Source: Pseudoxanthomonas sp. SE1 (GTDB lineage Bacteria; Pseudomonadota; Gammaproteobacteria; Xanthomonadales; Xanthomonadaceae). From it: a DNA stretch of 64,000 nucleotides. This document shows positions 9,668-17,757 of this stretch, piece by piece (positions within the stretch are counted from its first letter, which is position 1; each line of letters opens with the position of its first letter). The notes beneath the pieces are model-generated. The model saw only the letters and a list, made by a program, of their open reading frames with translations. It made no database searches and was not told the DNA's origin. A program made the position numbers and the translations under genes. The stretch spans positions 1,665,001 through 1,729,000 of the forward strand of contig NZ_CP113783.1 of NCBI RefSeq assembly GCF_029542205.1, in the 5' to 3' direction.

Positions 9668-10579
9668 ATGAGGCAAGATCCAAACGGGCGCTCGCACTAC
9701 GGGCAGGGCGGCGGGCGGCGGGGCGGCGGACTGGGCAACCTGCGCTGGCTGATCCTGCTGGGCTTCCTGGTGTATGGCGGCTGCTATTACCTCAACAATC
9801 GCGTGGTCGATCCGTACACCGGCGAGAAAGTGCTGATCGACAACTCGATCGGCGTGGAAGAGGAAAAGGCCCTGGGCCTGCAGGCCTACGAGGAAATCCT
9901 GCAGCAGGAGCGCCCGGTCGATCCCAACTCGCAGATCGCGCAACAGGTGCGCACCATCGCGCAACGCCTGATCGCGAAGATCCCCGAAGTCGAAGCCGCC
10001 ATCGCGGCGGAGAAGGGCACCCAGCCCAGCGGCAACTGGAAGACCTTCGAGTGGGACGTCAACGTCATCCAGTCCGACCAGGCTAATGCCTTCTGCCTGC
10101 CGGGCGGCAAGATGGCGGTCTACACCGGGCTGATCCCGGTGGCGAAGAACGCCGACGCGGTAGCGGTCGTGATGGGCCACGAGATCGCCCACGCGCTGCT
10201 GCGCCACGGCGCGCAGCGCATGTCGCAGCAGAAGCTCACCCAGATCGGCCAGATGGCCGGCGCAATGAGCGGCATGGACCCGCAACAGCAGCAGATGGTG
10301 ATGGCCGCGATGGGGTACGGCTACCTGCTGCCGTATGCACGCGAGCACGAGACGCAGGCCGATGAAGTCGGCCTGATGCTGGCCGCGGCCGCCTGCTTCA
10401 ACCCGCAGGAAGCCGTGCCGCTGTGGCAGCGCATGAGCGAAGCCAGCGGCGGACAGGCACCGCCGGAGTTTTCCTCCACCCACCCGAATCCCGGCACGCG
10501 CATCCAGAACCTCACCGCGCTGATGCCCAAGGCGATGGAGTACCGCCAGAAGTTCTGTCCGCAGGGAGCGGCGCAATGA
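9668..10579 (+). CDS. M48-family membrane metallopeptidase (LoiP/YcaL-like)
   Basis: A zinc peptidase of about 303 residues with one N-terminal membrane segment (LRWLILLGFLVYGGCYYL), placing the catalytic domain outside the cytoplasm. The zinc site is HEIAH (near residue 175) with the third ligand in HETQADEVG. The C-terminal SSTHPNPGTRIQNL block is typical of the family. Such proteins degrade misfolded outer-membrane proteins or trim lipoproteins. ATG at 9668 is preferred; a GTG three bases earlier is also possible, both behind agggagagg. The stop overlaps the next start (ATGA). Confidence 0.9.
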   Translation: MRQDPNGRSHYGQGGGRRGGGLGNLRWLILLGFLVYGGCYYLNNRVVDPYTGEKVLIDNSIGVEEEKALGLQAYEEILQQERPVDPNSQIAQQVRTIAQRLIAKIPEVEAAIAAEKGTQPSGNWKTFEWDVNVIQSDQANAFCLPGGKMAVYTGLIPVAKNADAVAVVMGHEIAHALLRHGAQRMSQQKLTQIGQMAGAMSGMDPQQQQMVMAAMGYGYLLPYAREHETQADEVGLMLAAAACFNPQEAVPLWQRMSEASGGQAPPEFSSTHPNPGTRIQNLTALMPKAMEYRQKFCPQGAAQ

Positions 10580-11118
10580 GGGGGCTGGCCGGTGTCCTGC
10601 TGTTCTTCGTCGCGGGCTTCGCGGTACCGGCGCAGGCTGCGGTCAAGGACGCGCAGCCCAGCGGCTTCACCATCGAGAATTCCGAATGGGTGCCGGTCGC
10701 GCCGCAGGTGGCGTACGCGGCGCTGGTCAACGATGTCGGCCGCTGGTGGCCGGCCGACCACACCTGGTGGGGCGACGCGTCGAAGCTCGCCATCAGCGAC
10801 AAGGCCGGTGGCTGCTTCTGCGAGATCAACGGCGCGCAGCAGGCGTGGCACATGACGGTGACCTTCACCGATCCGGGCAAGCTCATGCGCATGACCGGCG
10901 GCCTCGGCCCGTTGCAGGGCATGGGCCTGCACGGTGCACTGGAGTGGCGCTTCACCGAAGAGAACGGCGGCACCCGCATCACCCTGTGGTATCGCGCCGG
11001 CGGCTACACGCCGGATGACATGAGCAAGTTCGCGCCCGTCGTGGACAAGGTGCAGGGCCTGCAACTCGGTGGCCTGGCCGCCTTCCTGCGCAAGGGCACC
11101 GACGGCGCCCCGCGCTGA
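10576..11118 (+). CDS. exported SRPBCC-fold protein
   Basis: A 180-residue protein with a clear signal peptide (MRGLAGVLLFFVAGFAVPAQAA) followed by a START/SRPBCC-like domain: EWVPVAPQVAYAALVNDVGRWWP near the start, LEWRFTEENGGTRITLWYRAGGY, and a C-terminal amphipathic helix. Proteins of this fold bind hydrophobic ligands; those with a WW(P) segment like this are common as uncharacterised periplasmic proteins in Xanthomonads. The ATG overlaps the peptidase stop by four bases, so the two are translated together. No ligand can be inferred. Confidence 0.85.
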   Translation: MRGLAGVLLFFVAGFAVPAQAAVKDAQPSGFTIENSEWVPVAPQVAYAALVNDVGRWWPADHTWWGDASKLAISDKAGGCFCEINGAQQAWHMTVTFTDPGKLMRMTGGLGPLQGMGLHGALEWRFTEENGGTRITLWYRAGGYTPDDMSKFAPVVDKVQGLQLGGLAAFLRKGTDGAPR

Positions 11119-11152
11119 CATCCACCCCAACGTTCGAGGAAAGGAAGACCGC

Positions 11153-11392
11153 ATGAGCATTCGTTTGTCGGAAAAGGACAGTGGCCGCACGCTGGGCAGC
11201 ATCTCGGAAGTCGACCTGCAGATGCTGGTGGACTACATGGAAGAGGAATCGTCCAGGGACCAAGACTATTACGTGGAACACACCGCCATCGATGCGCTGG
11301 AGAGCCTCGGTGCCAGCGCCGGGTTCATCGCGCTGCTGCGCACGGCGGTCGGCGAGTCGGACGGCATCGATGTGGTGTGGGCAGCGGAGTAA
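11153..11392 (+). CDS. small conserved protein of unknown function
   Basis: 79 residues, soluble, acidic (about twice as many Asp/Glu as Lys/Arg), beginning MSIRLSEKDSGRTLGSIS after a good ribosome site (gaggaaagga). The order LQMLVDYMEEESSRDQDYYV and IDALESLGASAGFIALLR suggests a helical fold. I do not recognise a named family. It lies 34 bases after the SRPBCC gene and may end that transcript; a long palindrome follows. Confidence 0.7.
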   Translation: MSIRLSEKDSGRTLGSISEVDLQMLVDYMEEESSRDQDYYVEHTAIDALESLGASAGFIALLRTAVGESDGIDVVWAAE

Positions 11393-11409
11393 GGCGGGCA
11401 GTACATTTT

Positions 11410-11501
11410 CGTAGGATGGGTTGAGCCGAAGGCGATACCCATCGCTTGCGAATTCATGGTCCAGCCCGATGGGTATCGCCTTCGGCTCAACCCATCCTAC
11501 G
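11410..11501. repeat. perfect 35-bp inverted repeat (CGTAGGATGGG type)
   Basis: The arms 11410-11444 and 11467-11501 are exact reverse complements of 35 bases, separated by 22 bases. The element starts cgtaggatggg and ends with its complement, the form seen in short dispersed palindromes of Xanthomonads. Transcribed, it would fold into a strong hairpin between the small protein gene and the VOC gene. Confidence 0.9.
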
Positions 11502-11515
11502 GAGAGCAAGTTTCC

Positions 11516-11875
11516 ATGCCCCACATCATTCCCATGCAACCTGTCCGCCATCTGCCGCGGGCGATCGCGTTCTACGAACAGCTCGGCTTCACCGTCGAGG
11601 ATCGCCGCGACGACTGGGGCTGGGCGAAGCTGCGCTGGGGCGACTGCCGGGTGATGCTGGACCAGTCGATCAACGTGAACCCGGATACGCCGCGCAACGC
11701 GGTGCTCTATCTCTACCCCGACAACATCGACGCCTTCCATGCGCAGGCACGCGCGAATGGTCTGGACGTCCCCGACCTGGACACTACGTTCTACGGCATG
11801 CGCGAGTTCCGCATCGACGATCCGGACGGCAACCGGTTGTGGATCGGGCAGGCGCGCGGGGTCGAAGGCGCCTGA
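11516..11875 (+). CDS. VOC-family protein (glyoxalase/bleomycin-resistance fold)
   Basis: 119 residues with the vicinal oxygen chelate pattern: an N-terminal PMQPVRHLPRAIAFYEQLGF, a central DRRDDWGWAKLRWGDCRVML and a C-terminal MREFRIDDPDGNRLWIGQ with the usual Glu-containing metal-side strand. The family includes glyoxalases, dioxygenases and antibiotic-binding proteins; nothing here picks one. The start ATG follows ggagagcaag, part of which comes from the palindrome just upstream, so that repeat sits in its 5' leader. Confidence 0.85.
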   Translation: MPHIIPMQPVRHLPRAIAFYEQLGFTVEDRRDDWGWAKLRWGDCRVMLDQSINVNPDTPRNAVLYLYPDNIDAFHAQARANGLDVPDLDTTFYGMREFRIDDPDGNRLWIGQARGVEGA

Positions 11876-12445
11876 GCCCGGAGCGCCAGCGCGCGAAGAC
11901 CGCGTGCGAGCTCCGAAGGCTTGCGCGCGGGCTTCCCGATGTCACGCTTGAACGCGCCACGTTCGTGCGCACGCCACAGGTGCTTCGCGCGCAAGTCTCC
12001 ATGCCTTGTGAAATCGCGTTTCCGCTCGCCGCCGCGAGGCGTCGAGGCCCGCGCGCAAGACGGTCCGGGTCGCGCGCCGGGTCGTTCGCTCCGCTGGTCT
12101 CACATTCAGCCTTGCCCTCGGCCTTCCGAGGCTTGCGGCGCCGAGCCCCGACGCCTGGCGCGCAAGCCTCCGGGTATCGCGGATGAAGGTTTCGGGCTCA
12201 TGCGTCACGTTCGCGCGGGTGCGCGCAAGCCTCCTGGCCTTGCGCGGCAGCGGGCGATGCGCGCCTTCGGCATGGAGGGCCCCGAGGGCGGGCCTGGAGC
12301 GGTGATCTTCCGGGCGCCGGGCCTTGCGCGCGGCCCACGGCCGTCCGCCGCTGACCGCTGGCGGCACGTCCACGCGTTGCCCAAGGTGAGCGGCGCCGGT
12401 TCCTGTCCGGTGGCCGGCATTCCCCTCACGAAGGGCATCCCTGCC
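11876..12445. repeat. 570-bp non-coding stretch with recurring GCGCGCAAG motifs
   Basis: No credible gene. The motif gcgcgcaag recurs at 11988-11996, 12051-12059, 12158-12166 and 12221-12229, three of them continuing into (c/t)ctcc, while the reverse form cttgcgcgc occurs near 11920 and 12323. Spacing is irregular (about 60-110 bases). A frame is open across it on the plus strand, continuous with the next gene, but its Arg/Pro/Ala-rich translation has no family character and the recognised gene begins at 12446. Confidence 0.55.
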
Positions 12446-12889
12446 ATGCCCAACGTACGTGATCGCCCGTATCCCGGAATGAACTTCCTCGTCGACCTCG
12501 GTACCGGTGACGACGGTCCCGGCGGTGGCGTGGCCGTCGTGGTGTTCCCCGATGCGCGGCTGCAGCTCAACGAGTACCGCAGCGGGAACGACAAGACCAG
12601 CGAATCGATGAAGCTGTCCACGCTGACGCACTACGACGATCTGGTGCTGCGCCGTGGCGTGACCGGTTCGCTGTCGTGGTACCAGTGGTGGAACGAGGCG
12701 CGCAACGGCGGCGACGCGCGGCGCGATATCAGCGTGACGCTGCTGGACGAGCAGGGCAACGCGGTGCTGCGCTGGCGCTTCCTGCGTGCGCGGCCGGCGG
12801 CCTATCGCACCTTGCCGATGGATGCGGCGGTGGCGGAGACGCTGTTCGAGACGCTGGAGATCGCGTTCGACCGCTTCGAGATGGAGTAG
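12446..12889 (+). CDS. phage tail tube-like protein (T4 gp19 family), orphan
   Basis: 147 residues matching the short tail-tube/sheath-associated family found in phages and contractile injection systems: PYPGMNFLVDLGTGDDG at the start, then LKLSTLTHYDDLVLRRGVTGS-like SMKLSTLTHYDDLVLRRGV, LSWYQWWNEARNG, RRDISVTLLDEQGN and a C-terminal ETLEIAFDRFEME. No sheath, baseplate, spike or ATPase gene lies in the window, so it is not part of a visible injection system. The ATG at 12446 begins MPNVRDRPYPG; there is no strong ribosome site. It could be a relic of a tailocin or an adapted stand-alone protein. Confidence 0.75.
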   Translation: MPNVRDRPYPGMNFLVDLGTGDDGPGGGVAVVVFPDARLQLNEYRSGNDKTSESMKLSTLTHYDDLVLRRGVTGSLSWYQWWNEARNGGDARRDISVTLLDEQGNAVLRWRFLRARPAAYRTLPMDAAVAETLFETLEIAFDRFEME

Positions 12890-12892
12890 CGG

Positions 12893-13108
12893 TCAGTCTG
12901 TCGTATCGCGTGGGGGCTCGCGCAGGTATTCCAGCACGAAGCCGATCACCAGGCCGAGCAGCGCGCAGCCCAGAGCCATCGCGGCGGACGAAGGCTGCTT
13001 GCCGGTCAGGAAGTACAGGGCAACGCCGGCACCGATGCCGAGCAGGAGCGGAACCAGCAGGCGTGGCTTTGCCCACGCCTCCCCCAGCCACCATGCGATC
13101 GATTCCAC
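12893..13108 (-). CDS. small two-helix membrane protein
   Basis: 71 residues from a GTG start with gggag seven bases before it. Two hydrophobic helices are visible (LLVPLLLGIGAGVALYFL and AAMALGCALLGLVIGFVLEYL). No family recognised. It ends three bases from the stop of the convergent tail-tube-like gene. The frame is open further upstream to 13240, but that part overlaps the next small gene and reads as noise. Confidence 0.6.
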   Translation of the reverse strand: MESIAWWLGEAWAKPRLLVPLLLGIGAGVALYFLTGKQPSSAAMALGCALLGLVIGFVLEYLREPPRDTTD

Positions 13109-13151
13109 GGACAGCTCCCGACGGGTGACGCCGGGAGCATGACCCGATTGC

Positions 13152-13322
13152 TCAGAGCCTGGCAAACAACGTGGAGAGCACCAGCAGCACGAACCCGGCC
13201 ACCACCAGCCAGAACGCATGCGGGGCGAGCACCGGCACATAGCCGAACTTCGCGGCGATGCCGCCGGTGCCCAGCAGCAGGGCGATCAGCCAGACGCCGA
13301 AGGTGGGAGGGGTCAGTTTCAT
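13152..13322 (-). CDS. very small membrane protein
   Basis: 56 residues, MKLTPPTFGVWLIALLLGTG at the start, with two hydrophobic helices joined by KFGYVPVLAPHAF and ending LSTLFARL. The start has aaggaat before it. Same strand as the neighbouring small membrane protein, 43 bases upstream, so the two may form a pair. Function unknown. Confidence 0.6.
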   Translation of the reverse strand: MKLTPPTFGVWLIALLLGTGGIAAKFGYVPVLAPHAFWLVVAGFVLLVLSTLFARL

Positions 13323-13390
13323 GCGGGATTCCTTGTCGAAGGTGCGTGTTGATTCGCAGGGAGCGGGACGAGGGGGACGCGGCTTCCTGT

Positions 13391-14131
13391 TCAGAAGCTC
13401 ATGAAGAGGCCGCCGTTGACGGGCAGGTTGGCGCCGGTGATGTAGCCGGCGTCGTCGGCGGTGAGAAAGGCGACCGCGCGGGCGATGTCGTCCGGCTGGC
13501 CGATGCGGCCGACCGGCACGGCGGCGACGGTGCGGTCGCGGACGTCATCGGGCATCGCCCGGGTCATCGGTGTTTCCACGTAACCGGGCGACACGCTGTT
13601 GACGGTGACGCCCTTGCGCGCCACTTCGCGCGCCAGCGACATCGAGAAGCCGTGCAGGCCGGCCTTCGCCGCCGCGTAGTTCACCTGGCCGAAGTTGCCG
13701 GTCTGTCCGCTCACCGAGCTGATGTTGACGATGCGGCCGAACCCGCGCGCCTGCATGCCGTCCACGGCATGGCGGCAGAGGTTGAACACGCTGTCCAGGT
13801 TCACGCCGATCACGGCATCCCATTGCGCCTTGTCCATCTTGCGCAGGGTGGCATCGCGGGTGATGCCGGCGTTGTTGACCAGGATGTCGAGCGCGCCGTG
13901 GCGGGCTTCGACATCGCGCACGAGGGCGGCGCAGGCGTCGAAGTCGGCCACGTCGACGGTGGCGGTTTCGACATCCAGCCCGGCGGTCTGCGCGTGGAAA
14001 CGGTCGAGCTGTCCGGCGGAGGCGGGCAGGTCGGCGGCGACCACTCGGCGGCCGGTGCGCGCCAGTGCCTGGCAGATCGCCAGCCCCAGTCCCCCCAGGC
14101 CGCCGGTTACCACGGCGATGCGTTGCGTCAT
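13391..14131 (-). CDS. acetoacetyl-CoA reductase-like short-chain dehydrogenase (second copy)
   Basis: 246-residue short-chain dehydrogenase of the PhaB type: NADP-binding TGGLGGLG near the start, NNAGITRDATLRKMDKAQWD, catalytic Ser in NISSVSGQTGNFGQ, catalytic YAAAK and the PG loop VSPGYVETPMT. Family role: NADPH-dependent reduction of acetoacetyl-CoA to 3-hydroxybutyryl-CoA for polyhydroxyalkanoate. It is clearly paralogous to the reductase at 14897-15637, with phaR between them. The start used is MTQRIAVVTGG; an earlier ATG would add 14 residues that run into the phaR terminator hairpin. Confidence 0.85.
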   Translation of the reverse strand: MTQRIAVVTGGLGGLGLAICQALARTGRRVVAADLPASAGQLDRFHAQTAGLDVETATVDVADFDACAALVRDVEARHGALDILVNNAGITRDATLRKMDKAQWDAVIGVNLDSVFNLCRHAVDGMQARGFGRIVNISSVSGQTGNFGQVNYAAAKAGLHGFSMSLAREVARKGVTVNSVSPGYVETPMTRAMPDDVRDRTVAAVPVGRIGQPDDIARAVAFLTADDAGYITGANLPVNGGLFMSF

Positions 14132-14155
14132 GCGGAATCCCTGTGTCGCGAAGTC

Positions 14156-14186
14156 AAAAAAAGGCCCGCGCAACGGGGCGCGGGCC
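14156..14186 (-). terminator. intrinsic terminator after phaR
   Basis: The stem ggcccgcgc/gcgcgggcc with a six-base loop is followed on the minus strand by seven T. It separates phaR from the downstream reductase, which therefore probably has its own promoter or depends on read-through. Confidence 0.85.
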
Positions 14187-14206
14187 GGGTTTCACTACGA
14201 GGTGGT

Positions 14207-14710
14207 TCAGCGCGCGCGCGTCTTCGGCGTTTCGCGCGGCGGATCCTTCGGCTTGACCGTCGTCGGGCGGCCCATGCCGCCGCTGAGGTTGCGCTGGAAC
14301 TCCTGCCACAACTCCATGTTGCGCTCGGTCAGCTGGTTCATCATGGTCCACGGCGTCTGGCCCAGCATGCTGCCCATCTGGCTGCGGAACTGCTGCTGCT
14401 GCTCCATGAACAACTGCATGCTGCGCTCCAAGTAGTTGCCCATGAAGCCCTGCAGCGAATCGCCGTAGAACCGGATGATCTGGCTGAGCAGCTGGGTGGA
14501 CAGCACCGGCTCGCCGTCCTGTTCCTGCTCGCTGATGATCTGCAGCAGCACGGTGCGGGTCAGGTCGTCGCCGCTCTTGGCGTCGCGGACTTCGAAGTCC
14601 TCGCCATCGACGATCAGCTGGCGCACGTCCTCGATGGTGATGTAGCTGGAGATCTCGGTGTCGTATAGACGACGGTTGGGGTACTTCTTGATGATGCGGA
14701 TCGCAGCCAT
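14207..14710 (-). CDS. phaR: polyhydroxyalkanoate synthesis regulator PhaR
   Basis: 167 residues. The N-terminal DNA-binding/PHB-accumulation domain is unmistakable (IKKYPNRRLYDTEISSYITI, DVRQLIVDGEDFEVRDAKSG), followed by the PHB-binding region DLTRTVLLQIISEQEQ. The C-terminal part is Gln/Met-rich (FMEQQQQFRSQMGSMLG), probably coiled or granule-associated, then a basic Pro-rich tail. In known systems PhaR represses phasin and its own gene until it is titrated onto nascent polymer granules. Here it lies between two PhaB-type reductases; no synthase (phaC) or phasin gene is in the window. Confidence 0.93.
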   Translation of the reverse strand: MAAIRIIKKYPNRRLYDTEISSYITIEDVRQLIVDGEDFEVRDAKSGDDLTRTVLLQIISEQEQDGEPVLSTQLLSQIIRFYGDSLQGFMGNYLERSMQLFMEQQQQFRSQMGSMLGQTPWTMMNQLTERNMELWQEFQRNLSGGMGRPTTVKPKDPPRETPKTRAR

Positions 14711-14830
14711 TGAGTCTTCGCTCTAAACGCGTATTGCGGCAGCATGACGCAGCGCAACAGCCCTTGCAACAGGCCACAAGGCAGGGAAGCCCTGTTCAGC
14801 CAGGGAAGTTGCTGCGCGACATCGGAACGG

Positions 14831-14855
14831 GCGACGCCCCTCGCGGGGGCGTCGC
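14831..14855. terminator. GC-rich hairpin between phaB and phaR, possibly a terminator
   Basis: The sequence gcgacgcccc/ggggcgtcgc forms a ten-base stem with a five-base loop. There is no T run on either side, so termination would need Rho; it may instead protect the phaB mRNA end. Confidence 0.45.
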
Positions 14856-14896
14856 CATCGCGGGCGGGAAGTGTCGCGGAGGACGCTGCGCCGGCA

Positions 14897-15637
14897 TCAC
14901 CAGCCCATGTGGTGGCCGCCGTTGATGTCCAGGTTGGAGCCGGTGATCCAGCTGGCCTGCTCGTCCACCAGGAACGCCACGGCGTAGGCGATTTCCTCGG
15001 GCTTGCCGAGGCGGCCGGTGGGAATGTCGGCGGCGATCTTGGCGCGGACTTCCTCCGGCACCGCCATCACCATGTCGGTGGCCACATAGCCGGGCGACAC
15101 CGTGTTGACGGTGATGCCGAGCTTGGCGTTTTCGCGCGCCAGCGAGATGGTGAAGCCGTGCATGCCGGCCTTGGCGGCGGCGTAGTTGGCCTGGCCATAC
15201 TGGCCCTTCAGGCCGTTGATCGAACTGATCTGGATGATGCGGCCCCACTTGCGGTCGCGCATGCCCTCGATCACCGGGCGGGTGACGTTGAACACCGAGT
15301 TGAGGTTGGTGTTGATGACGTCGCCCCACTGCGAGGCGGACATCTTGTGGAACGTGCCGTCGCGGGTGATGCCGGCGTTGTTGATCAGCACTTCGACCGG
15401 GCCCAGCTTCTGCTCGACCTCCTTCACCATCGCCTGCGCTTCGTCGGGCGAGGTCACGTCACCCTTCACCAGCGTCATCTCGTAGCCGTCGGCCTTCATC
15501 TGCGCCTGCCAGGCGAGGGCTTTTTCTTCGTTGCGGTAATTGGTGGCGACCTTGTGGCCCATGTCGGCCAGCTTCTTGCAGATGGCGGTACCGATACCTC
15601 CGGTGCCGCCGGTGACCAGGACGACGCGCGATGTCAT
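14897..15637 (-). CDS. phaB: acetoacetyl-CoA reductase
   Basis: 246 residues, PhaB of polyhydroxybutyrate synthesis: reduces acetoacetyl-CoA to (R)-3-hydroxybutyryl-CoA with NADPH. The sequence shows VTGGTGGIGTAI, NYRNEEKALAW, NNAGITRDGTFHKMSASQW, catalytic Ser in QISSINGLKGQYGQ, YAAAK, SPGYVATDMV and an SNLDINGGHHM end, closely following beta-proteobacterial PhaB. The start MTSRVVLVTGG has aaggagattcccc before it. Upstream of phaR on the same strand. Presence of phaB and phaR suggests the organism makes polymer, though the synthase must lie elsewhere. Confidence 0.92.
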   Translation of the reverse strand: MTSRVVLVTGGTGGIGTAICKKLADMGHKVATNYRNEEKALAWQAQMKADGYEMTLVKGDVTSPDEAQAMVKEVEQKLGPVEVLINNAGITRDGTFHKMSASQWGDVINTNLNSVFNVTRPVIEGMRDRKWGRIIQISSINGLKGQYGQANYAAAKAGMHGFTISLARENAKLGITVNTVSPGYVATDMVMAVPEEVRAKIAADIPTGRLGKPEEIAYAVAFLVDEQASWITGSNLDINGGHHMGW

Positions 15638-15682
15638 GTGGGGAATCTCCTTGTACCGCCGCAAGCCGACGGCCGTCCGATT

Positions 15683-16603
15683 CTAGACAGCGCCCGCGAC
15701 AGGCTTGTTGTGCGATGCAGCGAACGTCATGCATGTCACTTTTGGCAGGCGATCCGGGCGGAATCCGCGGGCGGCGGCCTGCACCGCCGCCGAGACGCTG
15801 CCGATGCCCGCCAGCCTCTCCACCGGCTGGCCCAGCGCCTGCCAGGCGGCCAGCAGTGCGGGCATCGGGGCGTCATCGTCGATCGGCAACGACGCCATCG
15901 ACTTGGACAGCTTCTGTCCCTGCGCATCGACGATCAGCGGCAGGTGCAGGTAACGCGGGGTGGGCAGGCCCAGTGCGCGTTGCAGCAGGATCTGGCGCGG
16001 CGTGGAATCCAGCAGGTCCGCGCCGCGCACGACGTCCGTGATGCCCTGGTCGGCATCATCCACGACCACCGCCAGCTGGTAGGCCCAGAAGCCGTCGGCG
16101 CGGCGCAGGACGACGTCGCCCACCTCGCGGTCGACCTGTTGTTCGACCGCGCCCTGCAGGCCGTCCTCGAATGCCACGCGTGTCCCGTCGGGCACGCGCA
16201 GCCGGATGGCGGGCGCACGCACGGGATCGCTGGCGACGCATGCGCGGTGGATGCCGCCTGCCGCCGCCAGGTCGCTGCGGCTGCAGCGGCACTCGAACGC
16301 GCTGCCATCGTCCAGCAATCGCGTCAGCGCGGTGGCGTAAAGATCCTGGCGCGCGCTCTGCCACACGACGGGTGCATCCGGCACCAGGCCGAACGCCGCC
16401 AGCGTGTCGAGCTGCCGTTGCGCAGCGCCCGGCACTTCGCGCGGCGGATCGAGATCCTCCACCCGCACCAGCCACGTTCCGGCGTGGTGCCGTGCCAGCA
16501 GCCAGCTGCCTAGCGCGGCGACCAGCGACCCGAAATGCAGGCGGCCGGTGGGCGAGGGCGCGAAGCGGCCACGGTAATGAGGAGGGGGATCGTTCGCTGT
16601 CAT
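15683..16603 (-). CDS. gluQ: glutamyl-queuosine tRNA(Asp) synthetase
   Basis: 306 residues, a truncated glutamyl-tRNA synthetase that attaches glutamate to the queuosine base of tRNA-Asp. Motifs: the start [25 protein letters not shown] (HIGH-like), [10 protein letters not shown], a zinc site around [20 protein letters not shown], and the KMSKS-like KLSKS. No anticodon-binding domain, as expected. The frame stays open upstream to 17017, but that stretch mirrors htp[13 protein letters not shown] at 16603 is the family start. Divergent from htpX. Usually found with dksA in other bacteria, but here dksA is 16 kb away. Confidence 0.92.
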   Translation of the reverse strand: MTANDPPPHYRGRFAPSPTGRLHFGSLVAALGSWLLARHHAGTWLVRVEDLDPPREVPGAAQRQLDTLAAFGLVPDAPVVWQSARQDLYATALTRLLDDGSAFECRCSRSDLAAAGGIHRACVASDPVRAPAIRLRVPDGTRVAFEDGLQGAVEQQVDREVGDVVLRRADGFWAYQLAVVVDDADQGITDVVRGADLLDSTPRQILLQRALGLPTPRYLHLPLIVDAQGQKLSKSMASLPIDDDAPMPALLAAWQALGQPVERLAGIGSVSAAVQAAARGFRPDRLPKVTCMTFAASHNKPVAGAV

Positions 16604-16721
16604 TCGTCGGAAGGAGGGAAAGCTGAACCGTGCGGTCAGCCAGTTGCTTGAATTCGACACGTCGCAACCGCAATTCTGCGTCCACGGGCACCCGCGTGCC
16701 AGTTCAACCGGAGACTCCGTC

Positions 16722-17603
16722 GTGTTTACGCGTGTTGCATTGTTTCTTGCCACCAATCTGGCCGTGCTGGCGCTGGCCAGCGTTGTCATGTCCCTCCTGG
16801 GCGTCAACTCCAGCCAGATGGGGGGACTGCTGGTATTCGCCGCGATCTTCGGTTTCGGTGGTTCGCTGATCTCGCTGCTCACCTCCAAGTGGATGGCCAA
16901 GCGCGCGACCGGCGCGCAGGTCATCGAACAGCCGCGCAACGATACCGAACGCTGGCTGGTGGCCACCGTGCAGCGGCAGGCGCAGGCGGCCGGCATCGGC
17001 ATGCCGGAGGTCGCCATCTACGACGCCCCGGAGATCAACGCGTTCGCCACCGGCGCCAACCGCAACAATGCGCTGGTGGCGGTCTCCACCGGCCTGTTGC
17101 GCCAGATGAACCAGGACGAGGCCGAGGCGGTGCTGGGCCACGAAGTGGCCCACGTCGCCAACGGCGACATGGTGACCATGGCGCTGCTGCAGGGCGTGCT
17201 GAACACCTTCGTCATCGTGCTGGCGCGCGTCGTCGGCGGCATCGTCGACGGCTTCCTGTCGGGCAACCGCGAGGGCGGCGGACGCGGCTTCGGCTACTAC
17301 ATCATCGTGATGGTGCTGGAAGTGGTGTTCGGCCTGTTCGCGACGATGATCGCGATGTGGTTCTCGCGCCGCCGCGAGTTCCGCGCCGACCATGGCGGTG
17401 CCACGCTGGCCGGCCGGCAGAAGATGATCGCCGCGCTGGAACGCCTGGGTCGGCAGCACAGTCCGAGCACGTTGCCGGCGCAGGTGGAGGCGTTCGGCAT
17501 CGCCGGCGGCATCGGCCAGGGGATGAAGAAGCTGTTCCTCAGCCACCCGCCGCTGGAGCAGCGCATCGCCGCCCTGCGCGCGCAGCAGGGCACGATGGCC
17601 TGA
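16722..17603 (+). CDS. htpX: membrane protease HtpX
   Basis: Zinc metalloprotease of membrane-protein quality control, 293 residues, the same length as E. coli HtpX. N-terminal membrane helices ([34 protein letters not shown]), zinc motif HEVAH, then two more helices ([37 protein letters not shown]), FRADHGGA with the third ligand, and [13 protein letters not shown]. Start is GTG at 16722 behind GGAG; an upstream ATG at 16644 would add a stretch unlike the family. Often heat-shock or envelope-stress controlled, but no such site is seen. Confidence 0.95.
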   Translation: MFTRVALFLATNLAVLALASVVMSLLGVNSSQMGGLLVFAAIFGFGGSLISLLTSKWMAKRATGAQVIEQPRNDTERWLVATVQRQAQAAGIGMPEVAIYDAPEINAFATGANRNNALVAVSTGLLRQMNQDEAEAVLGHEVAHVANGDMVTMALLQGVLNTFVIVLARVVGGIVDGFLSGNREGGGRGFGYYIIVMVLEVVFGLFATMIAMWFSRRREFRADHGGATLAGRQKMIAALERLGRQHSPSTLPAQVEAFGIAGGIGQGMKKLFLSHPPLEQRIAALRAQQGTMA

Positions 17604-17630
17604 GCGACCAGGGCGTGACCTTGAACGAGA

Positions 17631-17655
17631 AACCCGCCTTCCGGCGGGTTTTTCG
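17631..17655 (+). terminator. intrinsic terminator of htpX
   Basis: The arms aacccgcc and ggcgggtt with a short loop are followed by ttttt, 27 bases after the stop codon. Confidence 0.85.
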
Positions 17656-17666
17656 TTTGCGATTCG

Positions 17667-17743
17667 TTGTAGGAGCGGGCCATGCCCGCGATGCTTTTGC
17701 GGCCGTCGAAGAAAAGCATCGCGGGCATGGCCCGCTCCTACAA
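17667..17743. repeat. GTAG-type palindrome (REP-like)
   Basis: The arm ttgtaggagcgggccatgcc is mirrored by its complement ending in ctcctacaa, with further pairing of cgcgatgctttt. It lies between convergent htpX and the fimX-like gene. It resembles the GTAG repeats (SMAG) described in Stenotrophomonas maltophilia. Confidence 0.85.
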
Positions 17744-17757
17744 AGGCAAACGACCGG

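Noticed and set aside
11921-12445. N-terminal extension of the tail-tube-like protein
   Set aside because: Arg/Pro-rich translation without family character; the family start is MPNVRDRPYPG.
13139-14668. 509-codon open frame opposite the PhaB-like and phaR genes
   Set aside because: Antisense shadow; both minus-strand genes are clear family members.
16604-17017. N-terminal extension of gluQ, possible fusion
   Set aside because: The added residues mirror htpX on the other strand and are absent from the family.
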